From Calonectria ilicicola (Eukaryota; Ascomycota; Sordariomycetes; Hypocreales; Nectriaceae): a stretch of 64,000 nt of DNA. The notes below the pieces were generated by a model. It made no database searches. It was not told where the DNA came from and was given only the letters and a program-made list of their open reading frames with translations. Position 1 is the stretch's first letter. The number at the start of each line of letters is the position of its first letter. The stretch is from assembly GCA_020809705.1 (NCBI GenBank), contig CP085828.1, forward strand, positions 4,340,001 to 4,404,000, written 5' to 3'. Shown piece by piece: positions 35,266-45,667 of this stretch. The position numbers and the translations under genes were made by a program.

Positions 35266-35898
35266 AGCAGATTGCACGACAGGAACTGTTTATGTATCGA
35301 TCGCGTCGGTTTGCATTATGGTGCTGGGCTTGACCCTGACCAAAGTTGTTTTTTTCCTCACTGGACATATTGCCTGTAGGCAAAAAGATTTACATGAATA
35401 AAAGAGAATCCTCAGCAGTCATATCTATGTTAATTAGCCACGTCTTGTTTCAACACGGATGTGTTCAAGATCACTCGCTAGTGTGTGGCGGAGAAGATCA
35501 TAGTAAGGAAATAACCAATTCAAAAAGTCACAGTTCACATAGTGGGAATGTGTTGAAAAGGCCCCAGAAGAGTGTTTTATTTGAGCTAGTGGTCCTTTCG
35601 AGTGTGATTTAAATTAGGCGTATTGTATCTAATATTTCCATCCAATCTAAGGGTGCATAAAAATCCATAGCGCCTCGTTTTCACTCACAAATGAAATTGA
35701 AGACATAAGAGAAAGGAAGAACAACTTTCAAAAAATAACAAAAGAAACTTCATTTAGTACAAATTATAGTCATTGTTTAGTGTTGAACATGTATGAGTCT
35801 TCGTATGTTGGATGAATGGCGGCCCAGCACCCCAGTTTTGTTATATCTTCATCTACGGATAAGTTAGTTCTCGTCCATAACACAGGCGGTAAAGATTT
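35266..35898. other. Intergenic region, AT-rich
   Basis: 3' flanks of two converging genes; no gene or repeat recognised. Confidence 0.45.
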
Positions 35899-37486
35899 CT
35901 AGTCAGATAAATTTGGGGATAGGAGCCACCAACCAATATTGGACATGGGACTTGGATTCTCTGGAATAACAGTATCTTGCGTTGGCTGTTCTTGTTGCGC
36001 GCGAACTTCCTTCAATAGGGCCCCCATAACCATCTCAAGATTGCTATTGTCGGCGCATTCTGATTGATTAGTTTTAAGCACCTTTTTGGTTAGCTCCTGA
36101 CCCTTTTGTTGCCAAAAGTTCTCTATCATATCCATGGTCTCGTTCAACAAGCTCTTGAGATATGGGTTACTTGGCCTGGGCTCAGTTGGGAACACAATCT
36201 CCCAAATTGTGTACCATTGCTCTTCAACGCGCATACTTCTAAGCATTGGTACTTTCAAACGTTCCTGCGCTTCCTTTGAGACCCCCTTGAAATGAGCAGG
36301 GATGGGTTGACCCTGCGACTGGCAGCTCTTAAAGTGCTCACAGAGCATGCTGGCAGTTCCGCATTCCTTTTGACAGCGTGGGCAGTCAAACGGGATTTGG
36401 GAGTGACGGCGTTGTAGGTGCTGTTTGACATCTCTAATTCGTGTCATTTTGAGATTGAGACAACTCATGTATCGCACGTGGTCCAACCGAAAAAAGGGAC
36501 ATGCGAACACGACGCCGTCATTTTTGCCCTTGATGCTTGAATCGTCTTCACCCGCTTTACTAGTTGCTGCCTCATTCACGCCAATATCGTAGTCCTCTTC
36601 CTTTGCTTGAACGCTTGGAGGCTTATGCATCCGCTCGTCTGCTCTATGAGTCGGTCTGTGAGACAAGTCCCCAGGATCAGGAATAGATGTATTAGCGCTG
36701 TAAAAATATGTATTCCCAAGATCTTCAGCCGTACAATTCGCAGTACCTTGCAGAATGTAAGGATCTAGCAACTCTTGTCCGGACAATAGATCTGGGTAAT
36801 AGAAATTGCTATCTGTTGTAGTTTCTGGATATGAATCCGATATGCCTAATGACCGTTTTCTGTCAGTATTCTGCATATTTTTTGGGGGTTTATATGAACT
36901 GTTACCCGATGAACACAGCTGAAGTGGGCTTGCATCATGCATTGGGATGTTGGTATTAGGTAGTGACGCAGCGGTATTGGTATCGCAAAATGCCGGGTTT
37001 CCAATTCTCGTGTTTATTTGCAGTGTATAATCTTCGTATATTGGATCGGTTAGTAAGGGCCAGTCTAAATGCGCCGCTATATCTTCGGTGTATTGTAACT
37101 GCTGCCGCAACTGTTCTGGGGAACAGTCCGATATAGCGGAGTTGGCATCGCAATACATGCTGTTGGTAGTGGAAACTGGAGGATATGGAATGGAGTTGCG
37201 GAAAATTCTCGGCACGATGGTATGCGCTTGACTCTTGTTCGGTGCATGGCCGGCCTGGTTATTCGGCGGTTGTTGTAATGATGATGGCTTCTGCGTGCTG
37301 CGTAACTTTCGTGCCGCGGCTCGCGTTTGAGGACGAGAAGCAGGGGATGTCGTGTTTGAGTCTTTGGATGTCTTCAAGCTAAAATGAACCATGCTGTTAG
37401 ATCTAGGCGACACTGATAATGAACGAGGCAACTTTGGGAGAGACTAACCCTCTCGTCGCTCTTGAACTGGGCAAACTTCCTGCCAT
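35899..37486 (-). CDS. Fungal C2H2-like zinc-finger protein (paralogue 1)
   Basis: Probable nuclear protein of 505 aa. The long frame lacks an ATG at its upstream end (TTG at 37431). A first exon 37486-37449 (MAGSLPSSRATRG) joined to 37378-35899 across a 70-nt intron with a CTAAC branch fits in phase. ATG 37392 inside that intron is the alternative start. Residues 1-300 are Ser/Pro/Asn-rich and look disordered. Residues about 305-365 hold the domain: FACPFFRLDHVRYMSC, then DVKQHLQRRH, then FDCPRCQKECG and EHFKSC. That is a C2H2-like pair in which the first finger has widely spaced cysteines, typical of a fungal-only family. A downstream WYTIWEIVFPTEPRPSNPYL segment is shared with the gene at 39843. 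The target and role are unknown. Confidence 0.78.
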
Positions 37487-37914
37487 GCTTAGTAGGTCCG
37501 AACAGGGCTGATGATGGACCGGGATGTGCTCAGATGATGGATTTTTCAAAGAGCATTGCACTGCATTTCAAGATGTGGAATGTGTAAGAAGAACATGGAG
37601 GGTGTGTGTGAATTGCAGCTAGGCAGCACGAGGTTGGGAGTGGCGTAGATCATTTGGCCACACTGCAACAAGGCCGACCAAAGAGGCTTGGCCACGGCGC
37701 TTATTCGCCGATGCATGCAGTAGCTGAAGATGACATTGCATGCATGTGAAAAACAAAAAGAAAAAAAAAGAGAAAAAAAAACATGGATCTATTTGTGCGT
37801 AGCTACTAGTAAGGTCTTGAATCTCAAGTTCCCAAGTATGTATGTATGTATGTCTCTATTGGGTTTCAACGGCGCTTATCAGTTGGAACATGTTTTCGGT
37901 CTCAGGACACGTCA
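37487..37914. other. Promoter-side spacer with microsatellites
   Basis: No gene seen. It includes an A-rich purine tract (37750-37782) and a GTAT tetranucleotide run near 37837-37852. Confidence 0.45.
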
Positions 37915-38235
37915 TTAATATCTTGGCTAGTATCATTTAATGCTCGGCTTCTATGGTAGGCCCCCGAGGCCTCCGAAGGCGAAGGGGGCTGCGCCCTTCT
38001 TTCACATCCCATATTACGTTGGGCCGTGGTGGCTGCCTTGCTAGGAGGGATGTTATTGGTTAGACTAGTTAGCTCGGACCGCGCCGCCACTAACAATTTA
38101 TTTACACTGCCACCTGCCACAGGAGCGTTTGGGAATTATCATTGGTATTTACGCGACAGTGCAAGGCTTAGAGTTGAATCATTGAATGCTGTGCCCGGGC
38201 GATGCCTATTTCCGCGCCCGACCAGCGTGGTATAG
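37915..38235 (-). mobile_element. Possible retroelement remnant with GC-rich island
   Basis: A GC-rich block at 37959-37996 (GGCCCCCGAGGCCTCCGAAG and on) contains overlapping inverted pairs and sits in AT-rich surroundings. The minus strand has a 72-codon open frame (VNKLLVAARSELTSLTNNI, then RRAQPPSPSEASG) with a composition unlike neighbouring spacer. The style resembles fragments of fungal retroelements, but I see no reverse transcriptase, long terminal repeats or target duplication. Classification rests on impression only. Confidence 0.25.
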
Positions 38236-39148
38236 ATCAATAGCATCATAATATTATGCAGACAGCATTCCACAGAGCTATAGAGTTTTGAGGCTAAGCC
38301 GGATTTAGCCATGTTGACGTAGAAACTGGATGGCAAAAGGAAGATTTGATGTCGCAAATACGCGACATTGTCCTGCTGGTGGTTGAAGTTGCGACATCAA
38401 GTTTGTGCTTTCTGCGTTTCCTTTCCATATTTATCAATACAAGTTGTCGCGTGCCCCTGAATATAAATGCATAGTGCCAGGTATGTCGTGCAGTGCAGAT
38501 ATGCAATTCATAAGTAATCTAGTCGCCTTGCATATTTGGTTCGCAAACGTGGGCGGCGGCACATACATATAATGCGCTGCATTAGGCAGACGATGCAGCC
38601 TGTTATCCAGCAGTAGACCGCCCCACGAAAACAGAGGCTTTGTTGCTCACATGGCAGAAGACGGACCGGCGAAGGCAAAAACTAGGAAGATGAACATAGG
38701 ACAGGAAAAGAAAAAGGCGATGACGGCGGCATTTTAGTATTTTACAACACCTTACTTAGCGGCACCGCTTTATCCACAGGTGGTGGCTTTGCACTAAATA
38801 CAGTTCCGATTGTGGCGAAACTGTTACACAATCCCTGTTGTTCATCGGTACAGTGTACACATAGGAGTCCAGTTTATGGATCTCTGGAAAGTGCATGTGT
38901 ATGTGTTGTCGCCTGATAAGGATGTATAATCTTTGATCTTCCCCCAAGTCATCGTTTCAATATATTCGACCTTGGATCTCTTGAAACTAAAAGGTCATCG
39001 TTGGGAACGTGTGCTTTGGGCGTTGGGAGCGTGCGACATTCGGTCTGTGAAAGCAGCAAGGAGACGACGACATCGCCACCTCTTCCTCCGCTTCTGGCCA
39101 CTACTTTTTCTTCTTTTCATTTCGCCCTACTTTCGGTTTCAACTCAAG
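38236..39148. other. Intergenic region
   Basis: No gene recognised. The right part (39030-39148) is C/T-rich and could be a leader for the next open frame. Confidence 0.4.
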
Positions 39149-39664
39149 ATGACTCTCTTACATATTCTCACTTTTTTCCTCGTTTCATTCGGTGCCATTG
39201 CGAACAGCGACACGCAAACCTGCACCAATTGTTGGATCATCACTAGCGCTGCTCAGCTGCTCTGCAAGGTATCCCAGCGCGTCGTACCCAGAAATCCATG
39301 GCTTAAATTCAACTTCATTCGACAACGTAAGCCTGTGGCCGCTGGGATCGGCCTCAACGAAACATTCCATGTGGCAAAACGCATTGACATCAATGCACTG
39401 CCTGTTCATTCAGACCCAATCGAATTTAATCAAGGCAAGTCGGGCCGTTTTTTCCTGGTTCCCAATGCAATTGCCACCTTGCCCGCTATTCTAAACAGCT
39501 ATTCATTCACTCACACCACTGGCTTGTACCTAAAGGCGCTGTTGCTAATTCCACTGCAGCATTACTCACCAAGCGCTGGAATTCACCATTCAATGAAGAT
39601 GGCGCCAAGAAAAATATCCCGAAAGCCGATCTCAAGGCCGCAACACCTACTTCTTGTTCTTTGA
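39149..39664 (+). CDS. Hypothetical small secreted protein or 5' exon of the next gene
   Basis: A 171-codon open frame begins MTLLHILTFFLVSFGAIANS, a good signal peptide with cleavage near ANS. It continues DTQTCTNCWIITSAAQLLCK with four cysteines close to the start of the mature part. The rest has no recognised domain and ends at 39664, just before the C2H2-like reading frame. It may be a genuine small secreted protein, an upstream exon of the following gene, or chance. The frame is open upstream to 38933, which slightly favours chance openness. Confidence 0.28.
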   Translation: MTLLHILTFFLVSFGAIANSDTQTCTNCWIITSAAQLLCKVSQRVVPRNPWLKFNFIRQRKPVAAGIGLNETFHVAKRIDINALPVHSDPIEFNQGKSGRFFLVPNAIATLPAILNSYSFTHTTGLYLKALLLIPLQHYSPSAGIHHSMKMAPRKISRKPISRPQHLLLVL

Positions 39665-39842
39665 ATGGTCGACTGTTTGGAGCGATAATTAATTTCCTAA
39701 TACGACTGGTAGTTTTATTTGCCATTCTAAATTTCGCTATTTGGACCTTGCCCAAATCTGCAATCATCTTTTCCACTTGCGACAAGATACCCGCAAGAAT
39801 TATTTTTGCCATTCTCATTCCTATTTTGGCAGTGTTCGTTAG

Positions 39843-40971
39843 AAACTACACTTCATCGCGACGATCCTCTGATAAAGGTTCCCGCTGCTCTACTTCAAGG
39901 CTGAAGAGTCGTGCATCAAGAAGAAGAGAAAATGGGAAGAGAGCAGGACGAGGCCAGCCCAATAAATCTCGCAATTTGCCTCCCAGTGGTGGCAGTGATG
40001 GGAGTGATGACGGTGACGATGACGACGACGATGATGACGAGGGTAAAGGAGAAAACGACGAGAAACGCCCAATGGCCTGCCATTTCTTCAAGATGGACCC
40101 GGTTCGTTATCACGCATGTGGTGGATATGTACTCAATGGTTACCATCGAGTTACTCAACACTTAACACGAAATCATGCCTTGCCCCAATTTTCCTGCGTT
40201 ACTTGTTTGACCCCGTTTGAAAATGAGGACGAACTAGGTGCCCACAGCGGTTGCACAGCTACGGGCCGCGACCCACTCAGCGAGGATGAAATTGCCAGGC
40301 TGAAAGGTGTTCCGGGTCGTAATGATCGGCTGAAATGGATGCATGTTTGGGACCAATTATTTCTATGCCACGGCCATGAACGACCGCCCTCGCCTTACAT
40401 TGAGGAGGGTGTTGCGAGATATAACGAAACTTTGAGGAGATTGGCTGTCAGCCGCTATAGTAACATCCTTTATACCTGGGTACAGTCAAGTATAGGGATG
40501 ATTATGATCACTGAGCCATCAGAATTCGTCGAGCATTTCATTCGCCCTCTTCTCTCTCCATCATACGGAGACATACCGCCCACCTTTAGGGTTCCAGGAC
40601 CCCTTGTCCAGAATAATGCCCCCTTTTCGCAGCCAACGTCGATGGAGAACGCAACGGGTAATCCAGGATTGACTTTTCCTGCGAACCATGTTACAGATTT
40701 TGCAAATCTCGCACCGCTGCTGTCTCCTGGAGGCGAATATCCGTATAATGGGAATCCCCTAATACCCCCGAGTCTAAACATGCCCCTGTCTTTGATTCAC
40801 AACCCTCCTGGTGGTTACCCAGAGATAGATAGCGAGATTTATGCCCGTCAACCGGAAAACCAATACGGATCTGATCAAGGATTCTGGCATCATTTGCAAG
40901 ACCAGACTCCTGAGTTTGGACTCCAGGACGAGCAAGATGATGTAGAAATGCCAGAGCGAGAGGAAAGTTAA
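39843..40971 (+). CDS. Fungal C2H2-like zinc-finger protein (paralogue 2), 5' end unresolved
   Basis: The frame is open from 39661, but no ATG lies in frame before the domain. An acceptor (TTCGTTAG) allows an exon start at 39843; the upstream exon was not found. From there a basic Ser/Arg-rich stretch (KSRASRRRENGKRAGRGQP, possibly a nuclear signal) is followed by an acidic Asp run of about ten. The domain follows: MACHFFKMDPVRYHAC, then RVTQHLTRNHALPQFSC, CLTPFENEDELGAHSGC. The spacing matches the gene at 35899-37486, as does the downstream LKWMHVWDQLF and RPPSPYIEEG. The C-terminal 200 aa are Pro/Asn-rich. Hydrophobic residues encoded at 39670-39840 look like two TMs but are more likely leader or intron sequence. 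Role unknown. Confidence 0.65.
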
Positions 40972-41684
40972 GGGAGATGGATAGCAGCAATGTCTTTCTT
41001 CCTATTTAGAATGAAATTACCCGCATTTGGACGGAGATAACCAAGCAAAGCATACTGTATATAGCATTCTACCCTGGTGGTACATAAGCGATGGTTAATT
41101 TGACAAACCACTCATATTATATCTTGAATTACACTTGGGATGAAAGGCAACCAATTAGTTTCTATTGGTCACGCTTGTACAAAGACGAAGACTTTTGAAT
41201 GCTGCACTTCGATCTCAGATGGTGAGATTTATATTAGAGGATGTCGATCGAGAACCCAAGTTTGAATGGTATTAGATTGCCGAAATGAACGTCTTTCGCT
41301 ACCATGTAACTAAGATATATATTAATTATCAATAACGTCACTATGATTATCTTCAAAAGACGATTCATCAAATATGTCATATCATCAATTCACACACTAT
41401 ATCGAATATGCTGATATCTCATTCTTTCATTTCTTGTTAAACAGCGATAAGCTACCGCATTTAATTTTGTCATTCTATAATAAATAATGTGTTACTTATC
41501 CAAGGTTAGTGGTGATTCGATTCATCCGTAACACTGAATAATTATTACTGCCTAAAGTGATATACAATTCTACACGACTCAATCTGACTAGATACAAAGC
41601 AAAGAAAATTAAAGCAAAAAAATACAACACTAAGTACATAATAGCTTCCGCACAATAGAGTGCCCGCGTCTCTTGCTGGGTCAT
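40972..41684. other. AT-rich spacer
   Basis: 3' flanks of two converging genes. Strongly AT-rich, no recognised element. Confidence 0.45.
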
Positions 41685-43577
41685 TCAATCATGCTTGATT
41701 GCGATTTCAAGTAAATTCTTCAATGTCAGTGAAGCATACTTTGTTAATGTTTCTTCGTCCTGGCAAACCGCTTGAAGCGCTTCGTGGTCTAGGAAATACT
41801 CGGAAACGCTCTGACGGCCGTTGGCAGTCCAGAATTCATGAACCAAATCTGATGTTGGCTCTAAATCTTGAGTTTGGCCCGGATCTTCACTAGTTTGTGA
41901 TACAACGATCAGCTCTGGATCATCCTTATCTTGCTCTAATATGACATCTTCGACTTTCTCGTCTTGGCCTTCTATTTTAGCGCGCTTTCGAGGTTTAGAA
42001 GCCTCCCTCAATGGTAAAATGGCACGTTTAGCGGTCAGCCATTGTTGCATACGATTGTGACAGTATTGCACCAAGTCTGGCTGTAGTCTCTGGAACTCGG
42101 TTGTTGTATCTGAAGTCAGTTTTCCAGGGAAGGTATTTTCTCTGGGAGAATCTCCCTGTTCAACCCTGGGAATTGACCCATTTCTGAAAATAATCGAACG
42201 ATATTCGGATTCACTACTTTGAGGTTCCGGGCTATGCGCAGTTCCTGGATCTGGACCGTTGACGGGTGAAGATGGGCCTAGCTGAGTGCTCTCTATGAGG
42301 GCTTTTGGTCGACCAGATTTATCCCTTTTAACTCCCGATATAATGGATGGTGGAGAACTTGGTAAATAAGGCTTCTCTTCGTCCTCGCCACAGGGAGTGG
42401 TTTGAAAGCTGTCTTTGGGAGATCTAGCTTGAGAAAAGATTTCTGTTTCTTGTTCAAATTGTTGCGCAATGGCGACAGAATCTCTTTGATGTAGATATCT
42501 GGCCACATGAAGGGTAAAAGGAGCTCCAGGTTGCGGGGCTTTAACAATGCTGGTCGGGTTAATTCGAACATAAACGCCTTTCCACTCTCGAAGCCAAATT
42601 CCGATCCTCTCACATGTGGCTTCAGCCTCACCTCGACGTCCGATTTCCATCAAGAAATAAGGCCCGAGCTTGGAAATTCTCGATCGGATTTCAAGGCCTC
42701 TATTGGTTTGTCGAATTAGGCCATCAAATATCCAAGGGGATTGTCGGCCTCGCCCCTTTGCATTGACAAACTGGCGGAATTCCGATGGCGAGTGGGCCAA
42801 AAGCCCTTGGGGTTCTTTTTCATTGTCACTTCTCCAAGCAAATATGGAGCCATCTGTGGTTTCCTTCAATATCTTCATCTGTAAGCGGGCAAAAGCACGC
42901 TCGGCTCCTTCTCCGTAGCGGCAGGACATGCTGACGCCAGTGAGTCCCACGAGCGAATAAGCGACGTCTTCTTCACGGCTACCATGTCTTTCCGCCGCCC
43001 AGGCTATTCTTAATGCTACTGATGTTGTCCAAAGATCTTGCCCATCGAGAAGGACGTTTTCCGGAATCTTGGTGATATTGCTGATTAGTGGTAACAGTTC
43101 CAGTGATGTTTTAGACCCCAGATGGTTCCAGTCGCGGTCAAAAAACTCAACGGACTTTGATGCAATGAGCTCTTGAAGCGTCCAGGAGTCTTTCCAGTAA
43201 GCACATTCCCCCAATGTGGTCTCTTCTGGCGCTGATTCATTTGTTGAGAGGTCTTCGAGATATGCAAAACATACCGTTGCGTTTTGAAGCCACCGAAAAG
43301 ACCCATTAATGGCTTCTTCTTCATCTGCAGAAGATGATTTGTCGATGCAGAGCGAGCGGATCCAGATATAATCAAGTCCTCGTGAGTTTGCCTCATTGCA
43401 AGCCCTTGCAACATGACTGCAAATTGGTCCTGCAGCCTGATGCGTGCCCGTAGGGGTTTCGCAGCATCGAGCAGTGCCATCTTCTCTAAACAATGAAGAA
43501 GAAAATACAGCGAATTGTGGTCTGTCACGACCAGAATTCTCGAGAATCTCATGCGTTTTAGTATGCAAGAGCTTCAT
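41685..43577 (-). CDS. Divergent HET-domain protein (HET-D/E-type N-terminus)
   Basis: Single-exon protein of 630 aa from ATG 43577, chosen because MKLLHTKTHEILE matches the MRLLNT-type start of the HET-D/E/R group; in-frame ATGs exist upstream at 43697 and 43664. Residues 70-110 (YIWIRSLCIDKSSSADEEEA, then FRWLQNATVCFAYLEDL) are clearly of this family. ESWTLQEL-like WTLQELIASKSVEFF and EDVAYSLVGLTGVSMSCRYG follow in the expected order. Two conserved features are altered: the ILSHTW/LSHxWG segment reads AVFSSSLF, and the Asp of YIWID is Arg. The usual NACHT-WD40 part is absent. Instead the C-terminal 280 aa are Ser/Pro/acid-rich with a basic cluster (KPRKRAKIE) and a final helical segment (YASLTLKNLLEIAIKHD). 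It could be a diverged effector, a decoy, or a gene under decay that has kept its frame. Confidence 0.8.
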   Translation of the reverse strand: MKLLHTKTHEILENSGRDRPQFAVFSSSLFREDGTARCCETPTGTHQAAGPICSHVARACNEANSRGLDYIWIRSLCIDKSSSADEEEAINGSFRWLQNATVCFAYLEDLSTNESAPEETTLGECAYWKDSWTLQELIASKSVEFFDRDWNHLGSKTSLELLPLISNITKIPENVLLDGQDLWTTSVALRIAWAAERHGSREEDVAYSLVGLTGVSMSCRYGEGAERAFARLQMKILKETTDGSIFAWRSDNEKEPQGLLAHSPSEFRQFVNAKGRGRQSPWIFDGLIRQTNRGLEIRSRISKLGPYFLMEIGRRGEAEATCERIGIWLREWKGVYVRINPTSIVKAPQPGAPFTLHVARYLHQRDSVAIAQQFEQETEIFSQARSPKDSFQTTPCGEDEEKPYLPSSPPSIISGVKRDKSGRPKALIESTQLGPSSPVNGPDPGTAHSPEPQSSESEYRSIIFRNGSIPRVEQGDSPRENTFPGKLTSDTTTEFQRLQPDLVQYCHNRMQQWLTAKRAILPLREASKPRKRAKIEGQDEKVEDVILEQDKDDPELIVVSQTSEDPGQTQDLEPTSDLVHEFWTANGRQSVSEYFLDHEALQAVCQDEETLTKYASLTLKNLLEIAIKHD

Positions 43578-45667
43578 TGTAGAGACTGGACGTGAATTAA
43601 TTGTGAGATTCGACACAATGACATATCTACATAAAAAGGATACATTCAATGAATCATTGGACATCGCAAGTATTTTAAAAATTCTGTGGATGATCATATT
43701 TCAACCCTTTTGAGCCGCACCCCAAAAGCATGACTACTTGGACTTGGCTACAGCTGAAGCTGCTTAGTGAACGCGCACAGCTGTGCCTGTGCACTTTGAG
43801 ACATCATGACCGACTCTGGCCGATCAGCCTGCACTCTGACCAAATGTACATGCTGTCAAATAGATTAGATGGTAGATACAATGTATTTAGCTATTAATGT
43901 TGCAGGATTCCTCTAATAATTTGTCCCAAGATGCGCCCTGAACTGAGGTCCCCGCCTTGCTCGTCCAACGGCCTGGCTGCGCCAGCGTGCCTCCAATCAA
44001 AAGAGTCATCCTTGCTATAAAGAATACAAGTATATCCCGGCGCACCAATTGTCGGTGAAACAATAAGACATTCCGCCTATGGAAGATACCCAAACACGTA
44101 TGCCTCTCCGCCGTAGTCTGTCTCACTGCATCCTACTCTTAGCCGGTTTCATTGTGCACCTGGTTTTAAAACTGATGAGGCAACTGGCTGCCTTTTCTAA
44201 AAATCGGTGAGGGCTTCCCTCTCTCTGGTTAGTCAATTGGACCAAGTGGCATACGCATTCAAGCCTGCATATAAGCAGGGCGGCAAAAACCGCGCAATCA
44301 ACTGAGGTACCATTTCAACAACAGCTGTCATCAAGGTCTCAATCCATTCCGTTCATAGGCTTTGCCTTGCAGCATTTCTAAAATTAGGTGGGTCAGTGGG
44401 AAGGAGGTTGAAGGCGACCAACCAGGCAGCGATATGTTGCAGGGTTGCAGCCGTGCCTCATAGTTATACATACATTTAGCATTCCCAATCTGTATACCGA
44501 GAAGTCTAAGACGTGACTATTGAACCGGAGTGTCTGGAAAGTCATGTCGTTGAACTGTGTTGATGAACATGCGAGTAATATCCAATCGATTTGGGGTTAA
44601 ATCAGTCACAGGCATTATTAAATTTTGGCTAACACAATAAAATTGAGCTTGATTGATTTCCAGGTAAAAACCGCCTACAGACTGAAATCGCAAAATTTTC
44701 TCAGTGACTGAGCCTCGTTAGTGGCATATCCGGCGGCCTCCCAATTGGTCTTGGCTTGATCAGATGATGGTGCCAGGCCACAGCCATCATAGGCTGGATT
44801 AGCCATCTCTTGGAAAAGATGCAGCTGGCTAAAATGACCAATACAAAAGAAATTACTTACCTGATTTGACTATACTGTCCGGCCTTCAACATTTTCAAGA
44901 TATGGCAAGGAGATCATGCACCATTGTGTGACTGACTGTAACCGGATAATCGGGACAGGGCTCGTGGTTAAAAAATATTGATGACGCCAAGCGACCCAGA
45001 TTATTAGCCGAATGCCAGCTGAGTTGCCGCTTACGACTGAATGAAAAGTTTGATGGCTTAGCAAAGGGTCCAATAATTGGGGGGCTGAGTTAGTGGCAAT
45101 GTGAGGCACTTGCGCTGGCTGCTCCATCTTTCTCCGAAGTAGCCTTTCCGAGAAACCCGAAACATTGCGCCGAGTCTTTCAGCATAAAAAGCAAGCACGA
45201 AAAAAGGAAAAGAAAGCAAAATACTTTTCCCTGGGTCAGAATTACTAGCAATCCGGCGAGCTCCGTGTACAGCCTAAGAGGCAGTCGTTTGCAGAGAGTG
45301 CAGTTGGCATAGTTCTCGGCGGATTGGCGGTTTTGATTGTGGATAACACAACGCTTGAATGATATTATTTTGAAGTGTGAATAAATGTGGAGGATGTACG
45401 GTAGGATTCACAGTCTGTGCGAGGGGAGCCATCTTAAGTCCCGCGTGTGAGCTTTTATGAGGGCATCAAGCTTGTGTTGTATTAAAGATTGAGTTAATTA
45501 TTTCTTGTTCCAGTAAATCATGACCAAACTTAGTGGTATTTGTTATTTTTGTGGCTTTAAAACTCCCTCCTGATCGAGCCTGTAACAAAAGATAAGCTGT
45601 GCATGAGAGACAAGTCGGTCTCAGGTAAACAGAATTGATGACAAGTTCGTCATTTCGAGTCGAGTGA
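43578..45667. other. 2.1-kb gene-poor spacer
   Basis: No gene recognised. Small frames on both strands (43887-44126, 44870-45127) have no domain. AT-rich towards the right end. Confidence 0.4.

Noticed and set aside
39661..39840. Two apparent transmembrane helices at the front of the second C2H2-like gene
   Set aside because: No ATG opens this frame (TTG at 39661) and a good acceptor lies at its end. T-rich leader or intron sequence commonly mimics TMs.
43887..45127. Short frames in the 2.1-kb spacer as a possible lost HET C-terminus
   Set aside because: No NACHT, WD40 or other recognisable motif in any frame.
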